DNA of 64,000 bases from Xanthobacteraceae bacterium (GCA_019454205.1 CP075369.1:248001-312000); one strand, 5' to 3'. Numbered from the stretch's first letter, positions 43,503-52,212 are shown. Numbers and translations: made by a program. Notes: generated from the sequence alone by a model not told the origin.

Positions 43503-43548
43503 CCCGGATGGCTTGAGGCCATCCGGGACGCGTTTCTTTTTTTTCTTC
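43503..43548 (+). terminator. Rho-independent terminator following the small ORF
   Basis: A perfect 10-bp stem (43503-43512 with 43518-43527, arm CCCGGATGGC) has a 5-base loop. After a 5-base spacer comes TTTCTTTTTTTTCTT. It is 115 bases after the glpD stop, so it can end glpD transcription, the small-ORF transcript, or both. Confidence 0.75.
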
Positions 43549-43635
43549 CCATTACCCGAAATGAGACCGGCATGAATTCCGGCACAATTCCGCCGCGCGG
43601 CTGAACCGCGCATCAGGCGGGCAAGGAGATACAGA

Positions 43636-44037
43636 ATGTCCCGCTATAGCGGTTTGGACCTGCCACCCATCGTCATCACGCGCCGCGATTGCGAGCGCCT
43701 CGAGCGGCTCGCCGCCGCGGCAACCGAAAAATTCCCCACCGCCTCTGCGTTCCTCGCGCGCGAGATCGAACGCGCGCACCTGATCGAGCAGTTCGACATG
43801 CTGCCGAACCTCGTCGTCATGGGATCGGAAGTGGAATTCCGCGACGACGTTTCCGGCCAGACCCGCCGCGCGCAACTCGTCTACCCGGAGCAGGCAGGGC
43901 AGGGTTCGAAGGTCAGCGTGCTGACGCCGGTCGGCGCGGCGCTGATCGGGCTTTCGGTCGGCCAGAGCATCGAATTCCAGACGCCTTCGGGTGGCTGGCG
44001 CGCGCTCACCGTGCTTTCGGTCCGGAACGCGGAGTGA
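43636..44037 (+). CDS. rnk: Rnk-type nucleoside diphosphate kinase regulator (GreA/GreB C-terminal domain family)
   Basis: 133 residues. The N-terminal helical part has PPIVITRRDCERLERLAAAA. The C-terminal GreA/GreB-like FKBP-fold domain includes MGSEVEFRDDVSGQTRRAQLVYPEQA and VSVLTPVGAALIGLSVGQSIEFQTPSG. Rnk proteins bind RNA polymerase near the secondary channel but lack the Gre cleavage coiled-coil tip. In E. coli and Pseudomonas, rnk affects nucleoside diphosphate kinase levels. ATG 43636 follows AAGGAGAT. Its stop codon sits in the loop of a hairpin. Confidence 0.9.
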   Translation: MSRYSGLDLPPIVITRRDCERLERLAAAATEKFPTASAFLAREIERAHLIEQFDMLPNLVVMGSEVEFRDDVSGQTRRAQLVYPEQAGQGSKVSVLTPVGAALIGLSVGQSIEFQTPSGGWRALTVLSVRNAE

Positions 44038-44051
44038 TCTCCGCGTTCCGG
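44022..44051 (+). terminator. Hairpin enclosing the rnk stop codon
   Basis: A perfect 12-bp stem (44022-44033 with 44040-44051, arm CCGGAACGCGGA) has a 6-base loop containing the TGA stop. It is followed only by TTGTG, so it may act as a weak terminator or an mRNA-stabilising element. Confidence 0.5.
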
Positions 44052-44109
44052 TTGTGAACGCATCCTTTCCCCGGTAAGCAGGCGCCATCTCCGGCGATCA
44101 AGCGAGATC

Positions 44110-45276
44110 ATGGATTCCTCTCCGTCCAGAACGCCAAAGCGGGAAAACGCGCGCCGCAAGTTCGAGCCTTGGCTGGACCCTGCGGCGCAGCCGCTGATCC
44201 GCTTCGAGAACGTGACGAAGCGTTTCGGCACGGTCACCGCCGTCGCCGGCGTCTCGCTCGACATTTACGAGCGCGAATTTTTCGCACTGCTCGGTCCGTC
44301 CGGATGCGGCAAGACCACGTTGATGCGAATGCTCGCCGGGTTCGAGGCACCGGACGAAGGACGCATCCTGCTCGCCGGCAAAGATATCGGCGGCGTGCCG
44401 CCGTATCGGCGTCCGGTGAACATGATGTTCCAGTCCTACGCGCTGTTCCCGCACATGACGGTCGCGGACAACATTGCGTTCGGCCTGAAACAGGACGGCA
44501 TGCCGCGTGACGAAATTGCGCAGCGCGTGGAGGAAATGCTCGCGCTGGTGAATCTGCGCAACTTCGGTGCGCGCCGCCCGGACCAGCTTTCGGGCGGACA
44601 GAAGCAGCGCGTTGCGCTGGCCCGCTCGCTCGCCAAGCGGCCGAAAGTATTGCTGCTCGACGAGCCGATGGCCGCGCTCGATAAGAAGTTGCGCGAAGAA
44701 ATGCAGTTCGAGCTGATGGGCCTGCAACAGACGCTCGGCATGACCTTCATGATCGTCACCCACGATCAGGAAGAAGCGATGACTGTCGCGGATCGCATCG
44801 CCGTCATGGACCACGGCAAGCTCGCGCAGGTCGCGACTCCTTCGGAAATCTACGAGCAGCCGAACAGCCGCTACGTCGCGGACTTCGTCGGCGACATCAA
44901 TTTGATCGAGGCGAAGGTCGCGCAGATTACCGCGAACGGAACTTCGCTGCATTCGCCGCAAATCCCGGCAGAGTTGCGCGTCTCGCAGCGCATCGACGTG
45001 CGCGCGGACGACACCGTGACCGTCGCCCTGCGCCCGGAAAAAATCCGCGTCGGCAAGGAGCCGATGGCGGACGCGCATGTCAATTACGCGCAGGGCAGGG
45101 TGATCGACATTGCCTATCTCGGCGACCTCTCGATCTATCGCGTGCAGCTCGACAGCGGCCTGATACTGAAGGCCGCGAAGCCGAACCTCTCGCGCCAGAT
45201 CGAGCCGCCCATCGACTGGGACGAAACCGTATCGCTGTCGTGGACCGAAGACGCCGCGACCCTGCTGAAGGAATAG
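44110..45276 (+). CDS. Polyamine-type ABC transporter ATP-binding protein (PotA/PotG-like)
   Basis: 388 residues. Walker A is GPSGCGKTT, followed by MMFQSYALFPHMTVADNIAFGL. The signature is LSGGQKQRVALARSL and Walker B is VLLLDEPMAALDKKL. A C-terminal TOBE-type regulatory domain (about 280-380) contains VALRPEKIRVGKEPM. This is the architecture of spermidine/putrescine and related importers. Two permease genes follow after 4-base gaps. No periplasmic binding-protein gene is present beside it. The substrate, polyamine or another small cation, is inferred from family only. Confidence 0.88.
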   Translation: MDSSPSRTPKRENARRKFEPWLDPAAQPLIRFENVTKRFGTVTAVAGVSLDIYEREFFALLGPSGCGKTTLMRMLAGFEAPDEGRILLAGKDIGGVPPYRRPVNMMFQSYALFPHMTVADNIAFGLKQDGMPRDEIAQRVEEMLALVNLRNFGARRPDQLSGGQKQRVALARSLAKRPKVLLLDEPMAALDKKLREEMQFELMGLQQTLGMTFMIVTHDQEEAMTVADRIAVMDHGKLAQVATPSEIYEQPNSRYVADFVGDINLIEAKVAQITANGTSLHSPQIPAELRVSQRIDVRADDTVTVALRPEKIRVGKEPMADAHVNYAQGRVIDIAYLGDLSIYRVQLDSGLILKAAKPNLSRQIEPPIDWDETVSLSWTEDAATLLKE

Positions 45277-45280
45277 CGGC

Positions 45281-46189
45281 ATGGCTACGGACAAGGGCGT
45301 CGCAGCGAGCCGTCTGACGATCCTCGTGCCGTTTCTATGGCTCGTTTTCTTCTTCGTGCTGCCGTTCCTGATCGTGCTGAAAATCAGCCTCTCGGACGAC
45401 GCGCTCTCGCAGCCGCCTTACGCGCCGGTGTTTCAAATCACCGACGGCATCGCCGGGTTCTTCGCGAAGCTGCGCCAACTCGACTTCGAGAACTATTTTC
45501 TCGTCGGCGGCGACTGGCTGTATGTCTATTCGTTCCTGCAAAGCGTCGCGATCGCGGCGATCGGGACCTTTATTCTCCTGATCGTAGGCTACCCCGTCGC
45601 CTACGCGATTGCGCGCGCGCCGCGCCATATCCGGCCGATGCTTTTGCTGCTCGTCGTGCTGCCGTTCTTCACGTCGTTCCTGATCCGCGTCTATGCGCTG
45701 ATTGCGATCATCTCGCCGGAAGGATTGCTGAACACGTTTCTGCGCTGGAGCGGCATCATCGACGCGCCGTTGCAGATTCATTCGACCAACATCGCAGTCG
45801 TGCTCGGCATCGTCTATTCGTATTTCCCGTTCATGGTGCTGCCGATCTATGCCGCGCTGGAGCGAATGGATGATTCCCTGCTCGAAGCGGCGGCCGATCT
45901 CGGTGCGCGGCCAGCGTCCGCGTTCTGGAAGATCACGGTGCCGGTTTCCATGCCCGGCATCGCCGCCGGCGTGCTGCTCTGTTTCATTCCCGCGGTCGGC
46001 GAGTTCGTGATCCCAGACCTGCTCGGCGGCTCGGAAACGCAGATGATCGGGCGCACGGTCTGGAACGAGTTTTCGGTAAACCGCTCGTGGTCGGTGTCCT
46101 CCGCGCTCGCGATCCTGATTCTTTTCGTGTTGCTGGTTCCGATTCTGTTTTATCAGCGCATGCAGTTGCGCGATCTGGAAAGGCATTAG
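45281..46189 (+). CDS. Polyamine-type ABC transporter permease (PotB/PotH-like)
   Basis: 302 residues with six transmembrane helices. The N-terminal helix is LTILVPFLWLVFFFVLPFLIVLKISLSD. The EAA loop, DDSLLEAAADLGARPASAFWKITVPVSMPGIAAG, contacts the ATPase. VGEFVIPDLLGGSETQMIG is typical of PotH. The gene begins 4 bases after the ATPase gene and is followed by the second permease after 4 bases. Confidence 0.9.
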   Translation: MATDKGVAASRLTILVPFLWLVFFFVLPFLIVLKISLSDDALSQPPYAPVFQITDGIAGFFAKLRQLDFENYFLVGGDWLYVYSFLQSVAIAAIGTFILLIVGYPVAYAIARAPRHIRPMLLLLVVLPFFTSFLIRVYALIAIISPEGLLNTFLRWSGIIDAPLQIHSTNIAVVLGIVYSYFPFMVLPIYAALERMDDSLLEAAADLGARPASAFWKITVPVSMPGIAAGVLLCFIPAVGEFVIPDLLGGSETQMIGRTVWNEFSVNRSWSVSSALAILILFVLLVPILFYQRMQLRDLERH

Positions 46190-46193
46190 CGCG

Positions 46194-46988
46194 ATGCGCA
46201 AGGGTCTTTCCCCGTTCAATATCGCAGCACTCGTAGCCGGGCTGGCGTTCCTCTATCTGCCGCTACTGCTGCTCGTGATCTATTCCTTCAACGACTCGCG
46301 CCTCGTCACCGTTTGGGGCGGGTTCTCGTTCCGCTGGTACGGAGAGCTTTGGCAAAACCAGGCGCTGCTCGAAGCCGCGTGGGTCAGTCTCCGTGTCGCC
46401 GCCGTATCCGCGACGCTGGCAACCGTGCTCGGCACGCTGGCGGCGCTCGCGCTGGTGCGTGGCGGGCCGTTCCGCGGCCGCACGCTGTTCGCGGGCCTCG
46501 TTTATGCGCCGCTGGTGATGCCGGAAATCGTGACTGGCCTCGCGCTTTTGCTCCTATTCGTCGCCATCGACTTTGACCGCGGGTTCTGGACGGTCGCGCT
46601 CGCTCACGTCACCTTCACCATGTGTTTCGCGGCGGTGATCGTGCAGTCGCGGCTGCTGACCTTCGACCGCAGTCTGGAAGAAGCCGCGCTCGATCTCGGC
46701 GCGACGCCGGGCCGGACCTTCTTCTCGATCACGCTGCCGATCATCTTTCCGGCGGTCGCGGCGGCATGGCTGCTCGCCTTCACGCTGTCGCTGGACGACC
46801 TCGTGATCGCGAGTTTCACCACCGGCCCCGGCGCGACCACGCTGCCCATGCGGATCTACAGCCAGGCCCGGCTGGGCGTGAAACCGGAAGTGAACGCCAT
46901 CAGTTCGGTCTTTATCGCCGTTATTACGTTGACGGTGCTGGCCGCCTCATTGGCTTTGAAGCAGCAATTTCGTACCCAGAAGGCATGA
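46194..46988 (+). CDS. Polyamine-type ABC transporter permease (PotC/PotI-like)
   Basis: 264 residues, six transmembrane helices, with FLYLPLLLLVIYSFNDSRLVTVWGGFSFRWYGEL at the start, the EAA loop DRSLEEAALDLGATPGRTFFSITLPIIFPA, and FTLSLDDLVIASFTTGPGATTLPMRIYSQARLGVKPEVNA characteristic of PotC/PotI. The last bases (ATGA) overlap the start of pgi, so sugar isomerase and transporter are cotranscribed. Confidence 0.9.
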   Translation: MRKGLSPFNIAALVAGLAFLYLPLLLLVIYSFNDSRLVTVWGGFSFRWYGELWQNQALLEAAWVSLRVAAVSATLATVLGTLAALALVRGGPFRGRTLFAGLVYAPLVMPEIVTGLALLLLFVAIDFDRGFWTVALAHVTFTMCFAAVIVQSRLLTFDRSLEEAALDLGATPGRTFFSITLPIIFPAVAAAWLLAFTLSLDDLVIASFTTGPGATTLPMRIYSQARLGVKPEVNAISSVFIAVITLTVLAASLALKQQFRTQKA

Positions 46989-48310
46989 GCGCTTCGCCTT
47001 ATTCGCAGGATATTGCCCGCGCGCTGCTGCCCGATCCGGGCGGCCGCCGGATGCCCGCCGGGCTTTACGCGCCGTTGCTGGCGAAGCTCGCACCCGCGCT
47101 GACGGAACTGCGCGCGGCCTACGAAAACCGCAGACTCGATCTGCTGCACTTGCCGGAACGCACGGAAGACTTCCCCGCGATGGAAGCGCTCGTTGCGAAG
47201 CTGCGCGACGCAAGCGACGTGGTGTTTCTCGGCACCGGCGGCTCCAGCCTCGGCGGGCAGACGATTGCGCAACTCGCAGGCTGGAACGTGCCGGGTGTCG
47301 GCACGTTGCGCGCCGGTCCGCGCGTACACTTCCTCGACAATCTCGATCCGCACAGCCTTGATGAGTTTCTCGCTGCCGTGCCGCTGCGCACCGCACGTTT
47401 CGTCGCGACGTCGAAATCCGGCGGCACCGGCGAGACGCTGCTGCAGGTGATGGCCGTGATCGCCGCGTACAAGCGCGCAGGGCTTGAGCAGGAAATCGGC
47501 AAGCGTCTGTTCGGCATATCCGAGCCGCGCAAGACGGGCGGCAAAAACGGGTTGCGGGCGCTCTTTGAGAACTTCGGCTGCGAGGTTCTGGACCACGACA
47601 CCGGCATCGGCGGCCGCTTCATCGCGCTGACCAATGTCGGCCTCGTACCGGCGCTATTGCTTGGCCTCGACGCGAAGGCGTTGCGTGCGGGCGCGGGTGA
47701 AACCGTGCGCACGCTGCTTACGGAAAAAGATGCGGCTGCGATTCCTCCCGCGGCGGGCGCGGCCTTGAGCGTTGCGGCAGGCGAGGCCGGTCTCCCGATT
47801 TCCGTCATGCTGGCCTATGGCGACCGCTTCGAGCGCTTCTCGCGCTGGTGGATGCAGCTTTGGGGCGAGAGCCTCGGCAAGAAAGGCAAGGGCACCACGC
47901 CGCTTGCGTCCATCGGCCCGGTGGACCAGCACAGCCAGTTGCAGCTTTGGCTCGACGGTCCGCGAGATAAGTTATTCACGGTGATCTCGGAAGACATTGC
48001 GGGCACTGGTCCGCAGCTCGAGGCAACGCTCGCCTCGCTGGCGGGCGAGAGCGGCTTCGGCGGCAAGACCGTAGGGGATTTCGTGTCGTCGCAGGCGCGC
48101 GCCACCGCCGACACGCTGGCGAAGAACCAATGTCCGCTCCGCACCATCCGCGTGAAGAAGCTCGACGAACACGCGCTCGGCGCGCTGATGATGCACTTCA
48201 TGCTGGAAACGATTCTGGCTGCGCATCTGCTTGGCGTGAATCCGCTCGACCAGCCCGCCGTAGAAGAAGGCAAGGTGCTGGCGAAGCGCTATCTCGCGGG
48301 CGAAAGCTGA
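46985..48310 (+). CDS. pgi: Glucose-6-phosphate isomerase
   Basis: 441 residues from ATG 46985, which overlaps the upstream stop (ATGA). A much longer in-frame extension inside the permease gene is discarded. SIS-fold motifs include VFLGTGGSSLGGQTIAQLAG, FVATSKSGGTGETLLQVMAV and GPVDQHSQLQLWLDGPRDKLF. It interconverts glucose-6-phosphate and fructose-6-phosphate. It is shorter than the ~550-residue E. coli enzyme but of the usual size for alphaproteobacterial Pgi-like proteins. Operon membership with a transporter is unusual. Confidence 0.87.
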   Translation: MSASPYSQDIARALLPDPGGRRMPAGLYAPLLAKLAPALTELRAAYENRRLDLLHLPERTEDFPAMEALVAKLRDASDVVFLGTGGSSLGGQTIAQLAGWNVPGVGTLRAGPRVHFLDNLDPHSLDEFLAAVPLRTARFVATSKSGGTGETLLQVMAVIAAYKRAGLEQEIGKRLFGISEPRKTGGKNGLRALFENFGCEVLDHDTGIGGRFIALTNVGLVPALLLGLDAKALRAGAGETVRTLLTEKDAAAIPPAAGAALSVAAGEAGLPISVMLAYGDRFERFSRWWMQLWGESLGKKGKGTTPLASIGPVDQHSQLQLWLDGPRDKLFTVISEDIAGTGPQLEATLASLAGESGFGGKTVGDFVSSQARATADTLAKNQCPLRTIRVKKLDEHALGALMMHFMLETILAAHLLGVNPLDQPAVEEGKVLAKRYLAGES

Positions 48311-48316
48311 CGCGCG

Positions 48317-48736
48317 ATGATCGAGATTGCGGACGGTATCTTCATTTCCGAAAGCGAAATCGAGGAACGCTTCGTGCGCGCTTCCGGTCCCGGCGGGCAG
48401 AACGTCAACAAGCTCTCGACCGCGGTGCAGTTGCGCTTCGATCTGCGCAATTCGCCTTCGCTCCCCGAAGGATTAAAGGCGCGCGCGGCGAAGCTCGCGG
48501 GCCAGCGCCTCACCAATGAGGGCGTGATCGTTTTGTTCGCGGATCGCTTCCGCACGCAGGAGCGCAACCGCGAGGACGCCCGCGCGCGGCTGGTTGAAAT
48601 CCTCAGCCGTGCGTCCGTCGCGCCGAAACATCGCCGCAAGACGCGGCCGACGCTGGCCTCGAAGAAGCGCCGCATCGAGGGCAAGAAGCGCCGCTCGGAA
48701 ATCAAGAGCCGCCGCGGCCGCCCGTCGTTCGATTGA
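48317..48736 (+). CDS. arfB: Alternative ribosome-rescue factor ArfB (peptidyl-tRNA hydrolase YaeJ)
   Basis: 139 residues. The release-factor GGQ motif is in RASGPGGQNVNKLSTAVQLRFDL, near residue 28, and the C-terminal tail is highly basic (KKRRIEGKKRRSEIKSRRGRPSFD), as needed to enter the empty mRNA channel. ArfB rescues non-stop ribosomes and can be essential where trans-translation is absent. It follows pgi by 6 bases and probably belongs to the same transcript. Confidence 0.93.
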   Translation: MIEIADGIFISESEIEERFVRASGPGGQNVNKLSTAVQLRFDLRNSPSLPEGLKARAAKLAGQRLTNEGVIVLFADRFRTQERNREDARARLVEILSRASVAPKHRRKTRPTLASKKRRIEGKKRRSEIKSRRGRPSFD

Positions 48737-48793
48737 TTCGCGAAGCCGCCGTTGCGCCGGTAGAATTGCGCCTCCCGCGAGTCGCGAAAATCC

Positions 48794-50584
48794 ATGCCCG
48801 TCCGCCAGCTTCCCGAAACCCTCGTCAACCGCATTGCCGCCGGCGAAGTCGTCGAGCGCCCGGCCTCGGTCGTGAAGGAGCTTGTGGAGAATGCGCTCGA
48901 CGCAGGGGCGCGCAAGATTGAGGTCGTCATTTCCGGCGGCGGCTGCGAACTGATCCGCGTCTCCGACGACGGTTCCGGTATGGGCGCGGACGATCTCGCG
49001 CTCGCAGTGGAGCGCCACGCCACCTCGAAGCTCGACGGCGACGATCTGCTGAACATTTCGACGCTCGGCTTTCGCGGCGAGGCGCTGCCTTCCATCGGCG
49101 CGGTCGCGCATCTTTCCATCGTCAGCCGCGCGCGCGGTTCCGAAAATGCGCTCGAAGTGCGTGTGGATGGCGGGGATAAGTCGGCGCTGCGCCCGGCTGC
49201 GCTCGCGGAAGGTACGCGCGTCGAGGTGCGCGATCTTTTCTTCGCGACGCCCGCGCGCCTGAAGTTCCTGAAAACCGAGCGCGCCGAAACCGCCGCCGTG
49301 ATCGAAACCGTGCGTAGGCTCGCGCTGTCGCGTCCCGATATTGCCTTCACCGTTGTCACCGAGGACCGCCAGTTGCAGTTCCCCGCGCGCGACATGAGCC
49401 GCGAAGGGTTCGCTGCGCGGCTGGCGGATGTCGTGGGCGGCGAGGCGCGCGCCAACATGGTGCCGGTGGAGGCGGAACGCGAAGGCGTGCGGCTCGAAGG
49501 CCTGGTCGGCCTGCCGACTTTCTCGCGCGGCAACGCGCTCTCCCAGTATTTCTTCGTGAACGGCCGCCCGGTGCGCGACAAGGTGCTGCTCGGCGCGCTG
49601 CGCGGCGGCTACGCCGACCTTTTGCATGCCGGCCGTCATCCGGTGGCTGCGCTGTTCGTCGAACTCGATCCGCGCGAAGTCGATGTGAACGTGCATCCGG
49701 CAAAAACCGAAGTGCGCTTCCGCGATTCCGGCACCGTGCGTGCACTGATCGTGCGCGCGATTCAGGATGCGCTCGGCAGCGGCGCGCGCCGGAGCGCGAC
49801 CACCGGCGCGTCGCGCCTCGTCTCTTTCGCGCGCCCGCAGGGCACGGGCGCTTCACCCGCATGGCGCGGATCGGCCGCGCCGTATCGCGCAAGCCACGAG
49901 CGCGGCGGCCTCGCCGAAGCCGCGCAGACTGCGTTCGATGTGATCGCGCAACCGAGCGCCGACGCTCGCGGCGATCTTGCGCCGGTGTTGCAGGCCGATC
50001 TCGAACGGCCACTCGGCGCGGCGCGGGCGCAGGTTCACGAAACCTATATCGTCGCGCAGACCGCGGACGGCCTCGTCATCGTCGATCAGCATGCCGCGCA
50101 TGAGCGTATTGTTTATGAGAAACTGAAACGCGCACTGGGGGAAACCGGCGTGGCGCGACAGGCATTGTTGGTGCCGGCCGTGGTCGAGATGGACCCGTCG
50201 GATGCCGCGGCGCTCACCGAACGCGCGGAAGAACTCGCTTCCTTCGGCCTTGTCATCGAGGCGTTCGGACAGGGCGCGGTCTTGGTGCGCGAAACTCCCG
50301 CGCTGCTCGGCGAAACCGACGCGGAGAAATTATTGCGCGATCTGGCCGAGCATCTGGCCGAATGGGATTCGACCCTGCCGCTGGAACGCCGCCTGCTTGC
50401 GGTCGCAAGCACCATGTCGTGCCACGGTTCGGTGCGCGCGGGCCGCCGCCTCAAACCGGAAGAAATGAACGCGCTGCTCCGCGAAATGGAGCGCACGGAA
50501 AATGCGGGCCAGTGCAACCACGGCCGACCGACCTATGTCGAGCTGAAGCTCGCGGACATCGAGAAATTGTTCGGGCGGCGCTAA
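48794..50584 (+). CDS. mutL: DNA mismatch repair protein MutL
   Basis: 596 residues. The GHKL ATPase domain has NRIAAGEVVERPASVVKELVENALDAGA, DDGSGMGADDLALA and GFRGEALPSIGAVA. The C-terminal dimerisation domain contains the metal-binding endonuclease motif DQHAAHERIVYEKL and QCNHGRPTYVEL. This is the nicking-endonuclease type of MutL found in bacteria without MutH. ATG 48794 (MPVRQLPETLVNRIAAG) matches the conserved N-terminus. Its 3' end overlaps the convergent rsmD by 4 bases. Confidence 0.95.
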   Translation: MPVRQLPETLVNRIAAGEVVERPASVVKELVENALDAGARKIEVVISGGGCELIRVSDDGSGMGADDLALAVERHATSKLDGDDLLNISTLGFRGEALPSIGAVAHLSIVSRARGSENALEVRVDGGDKSALRPAALAEGTRVEVRDLFFATPARLKFLKTERAETAAVIETVRRLALSRPDIAFTVVTEDRQLQFPARDMSREGFAARLADVVGGEARANMVPVEAEREGVRLEGLVGLPTFSRGNALSQYFFVNGRPVRDKVLLGALRGGYADLLHAGRHPVAALFVELDPREVDVNVHPAKTEVRFRDSGTVRALIVRAIQDALGSGARRSATTGASRLVSFARPQGTGASPAWRGSAAPYRASHERGGLAEAAQTAFDVIAQPSADARGDLAPVLQADLERPLGAARAQVHETYIVAQTADGLVIVDQHAAHERIVYEKLKRALGETGVARQALLVPAVVEMDPSDAAALTERAEELASFGLVIEAFGQGAVLVRETPALLGETDAEKLLRDLAEHLAEWDSTLPLERRLLAVASTMSCHGSVRAGRRLKPEEMNALLREMERTENAGQCNHGRPTYVELKLADIEKLFGRR

Positions 50585-51138
50585 TTTGAGGCGCGGAGAA
50601 AAACGATCTCCGTATCGTCGTATGCGCGCCGCTCCAGTTCGGTGAAGCCTTTCGGTGCCGCGAACTTCGCGTCCACGGATTCCTCGACGATCAGGAGTGC
50701 GTCTTCCGCCAGCCATCCGCCCGTGCGCGCGGAAGCGAGCGATTTCTCCGCAAGGCCTTTCCCATAAGGCGGATCGCAGAACACGAGCGAGAACGGCGAG
50801 AATTTTTCGAGCGTCCCTAACTTTGCAGCGTCGCGCCGGAACAGCTTGGTGACGCCGGTAAGCTGCAAGGCTTCCACATTCTCGCGGATGATCGCGCGTG
50901 CCGCCGCGCTTTCGTCGACGAAAAGAGCGAATGCCGCGCCACGCGAAAGGGCCTCGATGCCGAGCGCGCCCGTACCCGCGAACAGATCGAGCACCCGCGC
51001 GTCCGCCGCAGGATCGCCGTAGGCGTGTGCCAGAATGTTGAACACCGCCTGTCGCAGCTTGTCGGAAGTCGGGCGGATCGCATCGGATGACGGGCCTTTC
51101 AGGGTCCGCCCGCCGAACCTGCCGCCGCTGACGCGCAT
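50581..51138 (-). CDS. rsmD: 16S rRNA (guanine(966)-N(2))-methyltransferase RsmD
   Basis: 185 residues. It begins MRVSGGRFGGRTLKGPSSDAIRPTSDKLRQAVFNIL, the RsmD N-terminus. SAM-binding is in VLDLFAGTGALGIEALSRGA and the catalytic motif is VFCDPPYGKG. It methylates G966 of 16S rRNA during 30S assembly. The start shares one base with the end of the pseudouridine synthase gene upstream, so the two rRNA-modification genes are coupled. Confidence 0.95.
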   Translation of the reverse strand: MRVSGGRFGGRTLKGPSSDAIRPTSDKLRQAVFNILAHAYGDPAADARVLDLFAGTGALGIEALSRGAAFALFVDESAAARAIIRENVEALQLTGVTKLFRRDAAKLGTLEKFSPFSLVFCDPPYGKGLAEKSLASARTGGWLAEDALLIVEESVDAKFAAPKGFTELERRAYDDTEIVFLRASN

Positions 51139-52157
51139 CAGCGCTTGCCCCGCGGCTTGTCTTTGCGCATGGGTGCGCGGAACGGACGCTTGCTCTTGCG
51201 GCGCGGCTCGCGCGGCGCTTCCTCGCGCGTCTTGCGCTCGACGGAAAAGTTTTTCTTCTTCCTGTCGCCCGAAGCGGCTTCTTTCTTTCCGTCGCGGCGG
51301 TTCGGTTCGCGTTCCGGCCTTCCGGTGAATTTCTCTTTCTTCACCGGCGAGAGTTTCGCACGCTCGCGCAACGGCGCATCGAAATCGCTGTGGGACGATT
51401 TTTCCAGTTCGCCGCCGATCTGCTCGCGCAGCACGCGCGTCGGCACTTCCTCGACCTTGCCGGGTTCGAGTTCGCCGAGCTGGAACGGCCCGAAGGAAAT
51501 GCGGATAAGCCGGTTCACCTTCAGCCCGATATGCGCGAGCACTTTTCGTACCTCGCGGTTCTTGCCTTCGCGGATGCCGACGGTAAGCCAGAGGTTTGCG
51601 CCTTGCTCGCGGTCCAGCGTCGCCTCGACGCGCCCGTACTGCACGCCTTCGACTGTCACGCCGCCCTTGAGTTTGTTCAGCGCCGCCTGATCGGTGCGGC
51701 CGTTCGCGCGCACGCGATAGCGCCGCAGCCAGCCGGTCGCGGGCAGTTCGAGCGTGCGCGACAAGCCGCCGTCATTGGTGAGGAGCAGCAGGCCTTCGCT
51801 GTTGATGTCGAGCCGCCCCACGCTGACAAGCCGCGGCAGGTCGGGTGGCAGGTTCTGGAAAATCGTCGGCCGCCCTTCGGGATCGGAATTCGTCGTCACC
51901 AGCCCTTTCGGCTTGTTGTAGAGGAACAGCCGCGTGCGTTCGCGCACAGGCAGCGGCTTGCCGTCCACTTCGATCTTGTCCGGCGCGGAAACGGTTACGG
52001 CGGGCGTTTTCAGCACTTCGCCGTTCACCTTCACACGGCCTTCCGCGATCCATGTCTCCGCCTCGCGCCGCGAAGCGAGGCCCGCGCGCGCGATGACTTT
52101 CGCGATGCGCTCGCGCTCGGATGCTGACGGGTTATGGGGTGGAGACTTGCGGGACAT
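51138..52157 (-). CDS. rluB: 23S rRNA pseudouridine synthase, RluB/RsuA family
   Basis: 339 residues. Residues about 15-75 are an S4 RNA-binding domain (ERIAKVIARAGLASRREAETWIAEGRVKVNG). The catalytic block is VGRLDINSEGLLLLTNDG with its Asp, and IREGKNREVRKVLAHIGLKVNRLIRISFGPF follows. A long basic, low-complexity C-terminal tail of about 90 residues (Lys/Arg/Glu rich) probably binds RNA and is larger than in E. coli RluB. It would make a pseudouridine in 23S rRNA (position 2605 in the E. coli enzyme). It is coupled to rsmD. Confidence 0.9.
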   Translation of the reverse strand: MSRKSPPHNPSASERERIAKVIARAGLASRREAETWIAEGRVKVNGEVLKTPAVTVSAPDKIEVDGKPLPVRERTRLFLYNKPKGLVTTNSDPEGRPTIFQNLPPDLPRLVSVGRLDINSEGLLLLTNDGGLSRTLELPATGWLRRYRVRANGRTDQAALNKLKGGVTVEGVQYGRVEATLDREQGANLWLTVGIREGKNREVRKVLAHIGLKVNRLIRISFGPFQLGELEPGKVEEVPTRVLREQIGGELEKSSHSDFDAPLRERAKLSPVKKEKFTGRPEREPNRRDGKKEAASGDRKKKNFSVERKTREEAPREPRRKSKRPFRAPMRKDKPRGKR

Positions 52158-52212
52158 GTTGCTTCGTGCGAATGCGGCTCACTTGCTACCACGGTGAGCG
52201 CGGAGAAACGAG

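Noticed and set aside
46622..46984. 121-residue N-terminal extension of pgi
   Set aside because: It lies entirely inside the second polyamine permease gene in another frame, and the ATGA overlap at 46985 gives a natural start.
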